From Salinisphaera japonica YTM-1 (GTDB lineage Bacteria; Pseudomonadota; Gammaproteobacteria; Nevskiales; Salinisphaeraceae), in the NCBI RefSeq assembly GCF_003788585.1, contig NZ_AYKG01000001.1:1-64000 (forward strand): a stretch of 64,000 bases of DNA. Direction: 5' to 3'. The translations under genes were made by a program, and so were the position numbers. Each line of letters opens with the position of its first letter. Positions within the stretch are counted from its first letter, which is position 1. Below are positions 57,374 to 64,000 of the stretch, in pieces. Below the pieces are notes generated by a model. The model saw only the letters and a list, made by a program, of their open reading frames with translations, had not been told where the DNA came from and did no database searches.

Positions 57374-58711
57374 CTAAGCCGCGTCCTCGATGATCAGGCG
57401 GCTGTGTGGAAAGCGGGCGCTGAACGTCGAGCCGGCGCCCGGCTCGCTGTCGATGATCAGCTCGCTCTCGTGATGCTCCAGGCTGTGTTTGACGATCGCC
57501 AGGCCCAGCCCGGTGCCGCCATCGCTCGCCTTGCGTCCACTATCCACGCGATAGAACCGTTCGGTGAGCCGCGGGATATGCTCCGGGGCAATACCCGGCC
57601 CGTTGTCTGCAACCGACAACAAGGCCCCGCCTGCTTCGGCCTGCCAGGCAATTCGAATCGTCGACGCCGCCGGCGAATAACGCGCCGCGTTGGCCGCCAG
57701 GTTGGCGATCACGCTCTCCAACTCGCTGGCGCGACCATAGAGGTTCAGCCCCGGCTGCAGATCCAGCTCGAAGACATGATCCCGTGCCTCGTGGCGTTTC
57801 AAACCGTCCACCACCTGCCGGATCATCTCACCGATATCGATGGCTTCCTGTCGTTGATGCATGCCTTCGGCTTCCAGGCGGGCCAGGCGCAGCAGGCTGT
57901 CGATGATACGACCCATGCGCTGGGACTGGGCACTCATCTCACGAAGCGGGCGTTGCCAGGCCGCAAGCGCCCCGCTCTCCCCGGCGTCCTCGTTCATGAT
58001 TTCCAGATACCCGCGCAGCACGGTCAGCGGGGTGCGCAGTTCGTGCGAGGCGTTGGCCACGAAATCACGCCGCGTGGATTCCAGGCGTTTCTGGTCACTC
58101 ACGTCGCGGGCGACCAATAAACGCTGGCCGTCGCCGTAGGGCACGATCCGCAAGAGCACCGTGTTGGCCTCGTTGGCCGGTGCCGGGATCTCGAGCTCGG
58201 CCATCGTGCCGTCGAGTGCAGCCGAGACCATGAACTCGCCGAAGCGCGGATGCCGAATGAGATTGACGATGCGTTGGCCGTTATCCTGGCCGGCCCGCAA
58301 CGCCAGGATCACGGCGGCGGCCTGATTAAACCAGACGATACGACCACGCCCGTCGATGACCACCGCGCCGTCGGGCAAGGCCGCCGTAGAGGCCTGAAAT
58401 TCCGAGACGATATCCTTGAGCCGGCGTTTGCGACGACGGTTACGCTGTTTCAGGCGATAGAGCTCGGTATAGATCTCCTGCCATACGCCCAGGCCTTCGC
58501 GCGGCTCGATTCGTGGCTTGGCCAGCCATCGATGAAGCTGATAGGCAAACAGCAGATGCCCGGCGGTATAAATAGACAGGCCTGCCAGCAGCGCCCAAGC
58601 GATCTGACCGATGAAAAAACCGATGATCGCCCAAAGCCCGAGCCATACCGATAAACGCAAGAGCGCCAGGCTCCAGGTGCGGCGGACTTCGCCGGCCGGG
58701 GCATTCATCAT
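57374..58711 (-). CDS. phoR: phosphate regulon sensor histidine kinase PhoR
   Basis: This 445-residue kinase has two N-terminal membrane segments (about 15-30 and 33-57), a basic linker, a PAS domain (about 105-205), the phospho-acceptor His213 in ANASHELRTPLT, and an ATPase domain with NLAANAARYSP and DNGPGIAPEHIPRLTERFYR. It phosphorylates PhoB under phosphate limitation. The ATG at 58711 has AAGGA upstream; a second ATG follows directly. Confidence 0.95.
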   Translation of the reverse strand: MMNAPAGEVRRTWSLALLRLSVWLGLWAIIGFFIGQIAWALLAGLSIYTAGHLLFAYQLHRWLAKPRIEPREGLGVWQEIYTELYRLKQRNRRRKRRLKDIVSEFQASTAALPDGAVVIDGRGRIVWFNQAAAVILALRAGQDNGQRIVNLIRHPRFGEFMVSAALDGTMAELEIPAPANEANTVLLRIVPYGDGQRLLVARDVSDQKRLESTRRDFVANASHELRTPLTVLRGYLEIMNEDAGESGALAAWQRPLREMSAQSQRMGRIIDSLLRLARLEAEGMHQRQEAIDIGEMIRQVVDGLKRHEARDHVFELDLQPGLNLYGRASELESVIANLAANAARYSPAASTIRIAWQAEAGGALLSVADNGPGIAPEHIPRLTERFYRVDSGRKASDGGTGLGLAIVKHSLEHHESELIIDSEPGAGSTFSARFPHSRLIIEDAA

Positions 58712-58771
58712 GCGGGGTCATCCTTGGAGAGGCGCACGCTGGGTGATTTCCGACGGCCCGGCGTTACTGGC

Positions 58772-59467
58772 TTATAGCGACTTGCTGGAGAATCGATAGC
58801 CGCTGCCACGCACGGTCTGAATGAATTTGTCGAAACCGTGCGGCGCCAGGGCCTTGCGCAGGCGCCGGATATGTACATCGACCGTGCGTTCTTCGACGTA
58901 GACATTCTGGCCCCACACGCGATCGAGCATCTGCTCGCGAGAATACACGCGCTCGGGATTGCTCATGAAAAACCGCAGCAGGCGATACTCGGTCGGCCCC
59001 AGGCGCACGGCATCCGCCCCGGCGCTCACCCGCTGGCTGGCGGCGTCCAGCGACAGGCCGTCAAGCTCCAGACATTCATCCTCGCCCCCGGGCAGGCTGC
59101 GCCGTAACACGGCCCGCACGCGGGCAATAAGCTCCGAAGATGAAAACGGCTTGGTGACGTAATCATCGGCGCCGATGTTGAGCCCGCGCACGCGATCGTC
59201 TTCATCCACGCGCGCCGTCACCATGATGATGGCCACGTTCTGGGTCAGCTCGTCACGGCGCCACTCCCGGGCCAGTTCGGCCCCGGACATACCCGGGAGC
59301 ATCCAGTCCAACAGGACCAGATCCGGCAGATGATCGGCTATCGCCAGCCGCGCGGACTGGGCGTCTTCGGCTTCGGCTACGCTGAAATCAGCGCGCTCCA
59401 GGGCGAAGCGGATCATATCCCGGATCGGGGCTTCGTCTTCGACGATCAGCACATGTTTCTGTTGCAT
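58772..59467 (-). CDS. phoB: phosphate regulon response regulator PhoB
   Basis: This 231-residue OmpR-type regulator has acid residues Glu10/Asp11 (VEDEAPIRDM), phospho-acceptor Asp54 (LLDWMLPG), Lys106 (DDYVTKPF) and a C-terminal winged helix (RTVDVHIRRLRKAL). It binds Pho boxes, three of which lie in this window. The ATG at 59467 matches the E. coli start; a TTG eight codons upstream is less likely. phoR follows after 60 bases. Confidence 0.96.
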   Translation of the reverse strand: MQQKHVLIVEDEAPIRDMIRFALERADFSVAEAEDAQSARLAIADHLPDLVLLDWMLPGMSGAELAREWRRDELTQNVAIIMVTARVDEDDRVRGLNIGADDYVTKPFSSSELIARVRAVLRRSLPGGEDECLELDGLSLDAASQRVSAGADAVRLGPTEYRLLRFFMSNPERVYSREQMLDRVWGQNVYVEERTVDVHIRRLRKALAPHGFDKFIQTVRGSGYRFSSKSL

Positions 59468-59522
59468 GACGGTAATGGCTATCTGCGTCAAACCACTCGA
59501 TGTCGAACCTTATGAAATTTGT

Positions 59523-59540
59523 GTGACACATCCGTGACAG
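59523..59540 (-). promoter_or_regulatory. PhoB box upstream of phoB
   Basis: The minus strand reads CTGTCAC-GGAT-GTGTCAC, a 7-4-7 Pho box about 55 bases before the phoB ATG, with CATAAG downstream as a possible -10. It implies autoregulation of phoBR. It lies in the short gap after pepN. Confidence 0.9.
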
Positions 59541-59542
59541 CA

Positions 59543-62152
59543 TCAATTGGGCGCATCGGCCAGTCCGCTGGCCACGATCTCTCGTGTGTTATCGGATAGC
59601 TCGGCGCCGTCCAGACGTGATAGCCCGGCGCGCATGCCCTGGCCATAACGCGCGTCGTAGCGTTGCCACGGGGCGATCAAGCCGGCCAGCGCGGCCGCCA
59701 TCTGTGGGTTGAAGGCATCGATACGCAGGATTTCATCGACCAGCAACGCATACCCGGCCCCGTCAGCACGATGAAAAGCAGGCGCATTGCCCCGCACGAG
59801 TCCGCCGAGCAGCGCGCGCAGTCGGTTCGGGTTGGTGAAATCGAAAGCCGGGTCCTGCAATAAAGCCCGGGCCTGGGCCACGGCATCGATATCCGGCGCG
59901 CTGACCTGCAGCCGCAGCCATTTGTCCATCACCAGCGGCTCGTTGGCGAAACGCCGGGCAAAATCACCCAGCAACCGGTCGCGTGTTGCCCCGGGGCAGT
60001 ACTGCAACGCACCCAGTGCTGCCATGCGATCCGTCATGTTGTCGGCCTCGTCATAGACCGTTCGGCACCAGGCCTCGATACCCTCGACGCCGGTTTCTGC
60101 CAGATAGCCCAGGGCCAGCGCGAAGACCGCGCGGCGCCCGGCCGCGTCCTGGTCGAAGACATAAGTGCTGCGCGGGGCATGGGCAGTGGCCAGGGCCGTC
60201 AGTTCTTCTTCAAAACGGCTGCCGATCTGTTGTCTAACGGCCCGACGCGCGCCGTCGATGGCCGCCACGTCGATCCGCTCGAAGGCTTCACCGATCTGTA
60301 TGGTGCTCGGCAGGGTGAGCATTTCGGCCAGCAGCGCGCGATCGGCAGGCCAGTCAGCCAGTAGTCGGGTAATGGCCTGACTTAGCCCATCGCCCAAGCC
60401 AGGCAATGCATGATCCGCCCGAATGGCGTCGACACAAGCCAGCAGATGCGTCATGTAGAGCGACTGGGCCGCATCCCAGCGCGAGACCGGGTCACTGTCG
60501 TGGGCCATGAGACACACCAGATCGCGCTCTGTCGTGTCCTGGGTCAGTTTGACCGGGGCGCTGAGCCCGCGCAGTGCCGAGACGACGGCCGGCTCGGGCA
60601 CGTCCTTGTACACGATCTTTTTTCGAGCGTGGTTCAGCCGCACGAGCTGCGGGGGCACCTGCTGGCTGCCGGCCGTGTCGAATACGGCCAGGCTGATCGG
60701 GATATCAAAGACCGGCTTGTTGGGCTGGCCGGGCGTGGCCGGCGTGCTCTGTGACAACGTCAGCGTCAGCGTGTTGTTCTCGTGCTGCTGGCTGATAGCC
60801 ACACGCGGCGTGCCGGCATGGCTGTACCAGTGCCGGAACTGGGCCAGATCCAGGCCTGTGGTTTCTTCCATGGCCACGACGAAATCCTCGATCGTCACGG
60901 CCTGGCCGTCGTGCTTGTGCAGATAGTGCTTGACCGCGTCGGTGAACGCCTCGCGCCCGGCCATCTGCGCGATCATGCGGATCAACTCGGCGCCTTTTTC
61001 ATACACCGTGATGGTGTAGAAGTTGTTCATCTCGATATACGAGTCCGGGCGAACCGGGTGGGCACGCGGGCCGCCGTCCTCGGGGAATTGGATATCCCGG
61101 ATCATGCGCACCTGTTCGATACGAGTGACCCCGGGCGAGCCGTGATCAATGGCGAACTGATGTTCACGGTAGACCGTCAGGCCCTCTTTCAAGGACAGCT
61201 GGAACCAGTCGCGACAGGTCACGCGATTACCGGTGTAGTTATGAAAATACTCGTGGGCCACGACATCGCGCACGCGCGCGAAATCGCCGTCGGTGGCGGT
61301 TTCCGGATGGGCGAAAACACAGGCCGTATTGAAGATGTTCAGGCCCTTGTTCTCCATCGCCCCCATGTTGAAGCTGCCCACGGCCACGATGAAGAACTGA
61401 TCGAGATCGTATTCCAGGTCGTAGGTGGCCTCGTCCCAGGCCATGGCTTTCTTGAGCGCATCGAGCGCGTGATGACACTGGGGCTCGTTGCCGTGCTCGG
61501 TGAATACGGCCAGCGCGACCTCGCGTCCGCTGGCGGTCGTATAGGTATCACGAATCACGCCCAGATCACCGGCGACCAGTGCGAACAGATAACAGGGCTT
61601 GGCGAACGGATCCTCGTAGATCGCGTAATGACGCCCCGGCTGGGCCATGCCGGCTTGTGTGCAGTTGCCGTTGGATAACAGCACCGGGTAGCGCGCGGCA
61701 TCGGCCTCTATGCGCGTGGTGAAGCGTGCCATCACATCGGGGCGGTCAGGGAAATACGTGATACGAGAAAACCCGGTGGCCTCGCACTGGGTGCAAAGAA
61801 TCGCGCCCGAGCGATACAGCCCTTCCAGCGACAGATTCGTTTCCGGGTCAAGCTCGGTCACGATCGTCAGCTCGAAGACAGACGGCAGATTATCGAGCCA
61901 GAGAGCGGTATCGGTCAGCTCGTAGGCATCGTGGGCCAGATCGGCGCCGTCGATCGCGACACGCACCAGGCGCATGCCGCGCCCGTCCAGGCGCCAGGGC
62001 CCCGCCGGCCCGGCCACATTACGCGCCACCGCGAGCTGTGCGGTGACCTGCGTGTTGTTCTCCTGAATATCGAAATCCAGGGCTACCGTATCCACGAGAT
62101 AGGCCGGCGGCCGGTAGTCCAGCCGGTACTGTCGCTGCGGCTGATCCGTCAT
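59543..62152 (-). CDS. pepN: aminopeptidase N
   Basis: This 869-residue M1 zinc aminopeptidase removes N-terminal residues from peptides in the cytosol. The substrate-anchor motif GAMEN is at 264-268 and the zinc motif HEYFH at 300-304, with the third ligand Glu323 in LKEGLTVYREHQF. Length matches E. coli PepN (870). Confidence 0.96.
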   Translation of the reverse strand: MTDQPQRQYRLDYRPPAYLVDTVALDFDIQENNTQVTAQLAVARNVAGPAGPWRLDGRGMRLVRVAIDGADLAHDAYELTDTALWLDNLPSVFELTIVTELDPETNLSLEGLYRSGAILCTQCEATGFSRITYFPDRPDVMARFTTRIEADAARYPVLLSNGNCTQAGMAQPGRHYAIYEDPFAKPCYLFALVAGDLGVIRDTYTTASGREVALAVFTEHGNEPQCHHALDALKKAMAWDEATYDLEYDLDQFFIVAVGSFNMGAMENKGLNIFNTACVFAHPETATDGDFARVRDVVAHEYFHNYTGNRVTCRDWFQLSLKEGLTVYREHQFAIDHGSPGVTRIEQVRMIRDIQFPEDGGPRAHPVRPDSYIEMNNFYTITVYEKGAELIRMIAQMAGREAFTDAVKHYLHKHDGQAVTIEDFVVAMEETTGLDLAQFRHWYSHAGTPRVAISQQHENNTLTLTLSQSTPATPGQPNKPVFDIPISLAVFDTAGSQQVPPQLVRLNHARKKIVYKDVPEPAVVSALRGLSAPVKLTQDTTERDLVCLMAHDSDPVSRWDAAQSLYMTHLLACVDAIRADHALPGLGDGLSQAITRLLADWPADRALLAEMLTLPSTIQIGEAFERIDVAAIDGARRAVRQQIGSRFEEELTALATAHAPRSTYVFDQDAAGRRAVFALALGYLAETGVEGIEAWCRTVYDEADNMTDRMAALGALQYCPGATRDRLLGDFARRFANEPLVMDKWLRLQVSAPDIDAVAQARALLQDPAFDFTNPNRLRALLGGLVRGNAPAFHRADGAGYALLVDEILRIDAFNPQMAAALAGLIAPWQRYDARYGQGMRAGLSRLDGAELSDNTREIVASGLADAPN

Positions 62153-62186
62153 AGCATGCTCTGTCGAAGGGTTTGAAAGACTGGCG

Positions 62187-63308
62187 TTACCGACGCTTCA
62201 AGATCACGCTGCCGGCCGAGTAGCCGGCGCCGAAGCCGGCCATCACGCCGATCTCGCCGGCGGCCAGATCGGCGGCGTACTTGTGCAGCACGATGACCGG
62301 AGAGGCCGAACTGGTGTTGCCATACTCGGCAAACACGCCCGGCAGTTCGTGGCTTTCGGCGCTGCGACCCAGTACGCGTTTGGCGATCAGCGTGTTCATG
62401 TTGATATTGGCCTGATGCAGCCACAGCCGCCTGACATCCTCGGCGGCCAGGCCGTGCTCGGCCAGGTGATCGATGATCATCTCGGCGACCATCGGGCCTA
62501 CGTCCTTGAATACGCGCCGCCCGTTCTGGACGAACAGCCGGTCGGCGTCGCTGCGGGTCTCGGTTTCCGAGCGGTTCAAGAAGCCGAAGTTGTTACGGAT
62601 ATTGTTCGAGAACTTCGTCTGCAGATGCGTGCCCAGCACGTCAAAGCCCTGCCCGGGCCGCACGTCATCGGCGTGTTCGAGCAGTGCAGCGGTACATACG
62701 TCACCGAAGATGAAATGACTGTCGCGATCCCGAAAATTCAGGTGCGCGGTACAGATTTCCGGGTTGACCATCAGCACGCGCCGCGCGGTACCGGCGCGGA
62801 TCATGTCGGCGCCGGTCTGGATACCGAAGGCCGCCGAGGCACAGGCCACGTTCAGATCGAAACCGAACGCCCCACCGCCGAGATATTCCTGCACCTCGAC
62901 CGCCAATGCCGGATACGGCCGCGGCAGATTGGAACAGGCCACGAGGATCGCATCGACTTCATCGGCGCGCCGCCCCGCGCTTTTCAGACAATCGTCGATT
63001 GCGGCCAGGGCCATCTCGCACTGGATCGACGGCTCGTCGTTGCCGCGCGTTCTAATCTGCGGGTGCATGACGTCCGGATCCAGGATCCCGGCCTTGTCCA
63101 CCACATAGCGGGATTCGATACCCGACGCCTTGGTGATGAATTCGGCGTTCGAATGCGACAGCGGTGCCTTCTGCCCGGCTGCGATCTCGTCGGCGTGTGC
63201 CGCGTTGTAACGATCGACATAAGCGTTGAACGAGACCACGAGCTCTTCGTTGGATATCGACTCGGGCGGGTTGTACAGCCCTGTGGCCGACAGTACGACT
63301 TGATTCAC
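62187..63308 (-). CDS. FabH-like beta-ketoacyl-ACP synthase III (beta-ketodecanoyl type)
   Basis: This 373-residue KAS III protein has the triad Cys156 (NVACASAAFG), His298 (LWLHQANINMN) and Asn331 (NTSSASPV). An N-terminal FNAYVDRYNAAHADEIAAG insert and the conserved HLNFRDRDSHFIFGD and NNIRNNFGFLNR blocks resemble Pseudomonas PA3286, the beta-ketodecanoyl-ACP synthase that feeds octanoyl-CoA from beta-oxidation into fatty-acid synthesis. I infer the same role from remembered similarity. The GTG start at 63308 has AGGAG 7 bases upstream. Confidence 0.85.
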   Translation of the reverse strand: MNQVVLSATGLYNPPESISNEELVVSFNAYVDRYNAAHADEIAAGQKAPLSHSNAEFITKASGIESRYVVDKAGILDPDVMHPQIRTRGNDEPSIQCEMALAAIDDCLKSAGRRADEVDAILVACSNLPRPYPALAVEVQEYLGGGAFGFDLNVACASAAFGIQTGADMIRAGTARRVLMVNPEICTAHLNFRDRDSHFIFGDVCTAALLEHADDVRPGQGFDVLGTHLQTKFSNNIRNNFGFLNRSETETRSDADRLFVQNGRRVFKDVGPMVAEMIIDHLAEHGLAAEDVRRLWLHQANINMNTLIAKRVLGRSAESHELPGVFAEYGNTSSASPVIVLHKYAADLAAGEIGVMAGFGAGYSAGSVILKRR

Positions 63309-63384
63309 GCTGATGCTCCTCGTTCGGCTAATTCTTGTGCGGGCGTCATTCTGGCCCGGCCCTCTCGGACCGACAATAGCGCGA

Positions 63385-64000
63385 TCAAGCGCTCATGCCG
63401 GTTTCACGCAGCGCGCGGTCGATGAACGGCACGACGTTTTGCTCGTGTCGAACCGACAGATGCGAGCCGTCATACCATTGCATATGACATTCATCCCAGT
63501 GACGCCAGAGCGCCGACGGCTGCTCGGGCGAGATCAGCTGATCGGCCGTGGCGGCAAAAATATAGCGCCGCTCGCGCGGCACCCGGCACGGCATGGCCAG
63601 CGGCGAGACCGCGCCCATGCGCGCGTTGACCGAATCCACCGACAAGCCACATGCCTCCAGATAGTCGGCGTGCGCGGTGGGCAAGTGTTGCCACAGCGTG
63701 GCCGGGATATCGGTCATCGGGATACCGGCGATCACGCAGGCCAGATCCGGCTCGAAGCAGGACAACAGCGCGGCGTGATAGCCGCCCAGCGAATAACCCA
63801 GCACGCCGATCCGAGCGTCTGGATCCTGCTCGCGAATCCAGGCGATACAGCTGCGCAGATCACACAGCGCCTGGGCCTGGGCATGCACCAGATCACCCAG
63901 CGGGCCGTCGAGAAACCGCCCACCGGTCAGAAACGTGGCGCGTCGCGGCCCGTGTAGCGGCAGAATCGGCATCATCAGGTTCATGCCCATGCGGCCATGC
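63385..64000 (-). CDS. alpha/beta hydrolase (5' end outside window)
   Basis: The frame is open to the right edge, so the true start is probably beyond 64000. At least 205 residues are visible, with a PLHGPRR segment, the nucleophile elbow GYSLGGYHA and a late His in DGSHLSVRH, which together fit an alpha/beta hydrolase, perhaps of the ABHD18-like group. The substrate is unknown. The stop is at 63385. Confidence 0.8.
   Translation of the reverse strand, partial: HGRMGMNLMMPILPLHGPRRATFLTGGRFLDGPLGDLVHAQAQALCDLRSCIAWIREQDPDARIGVLGYSLGGYHAALLSCFEPDLACVIAGIPMTDIPATLWQHLPTAHADYLEACGLSVDSVNARMGAVSPLAMPCRVPRERRYIFAATADQLISPEQPSALWRHWDECHMQWYDGSHLSVRHEQNVVPFIDRALRETGMSA

Overview
The window is about 64 kb of a high-GC bacterial chromosome carrying tightly packed housekeeping genes. 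Gene orders such as nudJ-mnmA-hflD, fabD-fabG-acpP-fabF-pabB-pabC-mltG-tmk-holB, imuA-imuB-dnaE2, mrcB-lpoP and pstSCAB-phoU point to a gammaproteobacterium. A halotolerant lineage such as Salinisphaera is my guess, not something the sequence proves. I saw no rRNA, tRNA, CRISPR array, prophage or complete insertion sequence.

Layout. 0.3-3.6 kb: a FadE-type acyl-CoA dehydrogenase divergent from a TetR regulator. 3.6-11.9 kb: a minus-strand operon for fatty-acid elongation, folate, cell-wall and replication functions; rpmF, plsX and fabH, which usually precede fabD, are absent here. 12.0-17.1 kb: nudJ-mnmA-hflD and acnA, followed by a terminator and two very small membrane-protein genes. 17.6-20.7 kb: AMP nucleosidase, a secreted EF-hand protein and a dipeptidase. 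20.8-26.3 kb: an SOS-controlled mutagenesis cassette (imuA, imuB, dnaE2) with a canonical LexA box. 26.3-34.8 kb: single metabolic and transport genes (aldo/keto reductase, alkyltransferase-like protein, YetF-type membrane protein, esterase, four-EF-hand protein, PhoD-like phosphatase, NRAMP transporter, MFS transporter). 34.9-42.1 kb: typA, a repeat-rich spacer, a GNAT-nitrilase fusion coupled to a sirtuin, a MITE-like 283-bp element, and an NfeD-slipin pair. 42.1-45.1 kb: small genes and rsmJ. 45.1-50.8 kb: operon mrcB - LpoP-like lipoprotein - dinG/yoaA - tsaB - gamma carbonic anhydrase. 50.9-59.5 kb: a co-oriented phosphate-starvation cluster (phoB, phoR, OprO/P-type porin, pstS, pstC, pstA, pstB, phoU) with three PhoB sites that I can read directly. 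59.5-64 kb: pepN, a FabH-like beta-ketoacyl synthase, and a hydrolase cut by the window end.

The genes form several working units: fatty-acid synthesis with a possible beta-oxidation shunt enzyme (FabH-like, resembling the beta-ketodecanoyl-ACP synthase of Pseudomonas) and FadE; a phosphate regulon; a cell-wall synthase with its lipoprotein activator; and the SOS mutasome. The least explained items are the small-membrane-protein pair at 17.2-17.6 kb, the MITE-like element at 39.5-39.8 kb and the inverted-repeat spacer at 36.75-37.06 kb.
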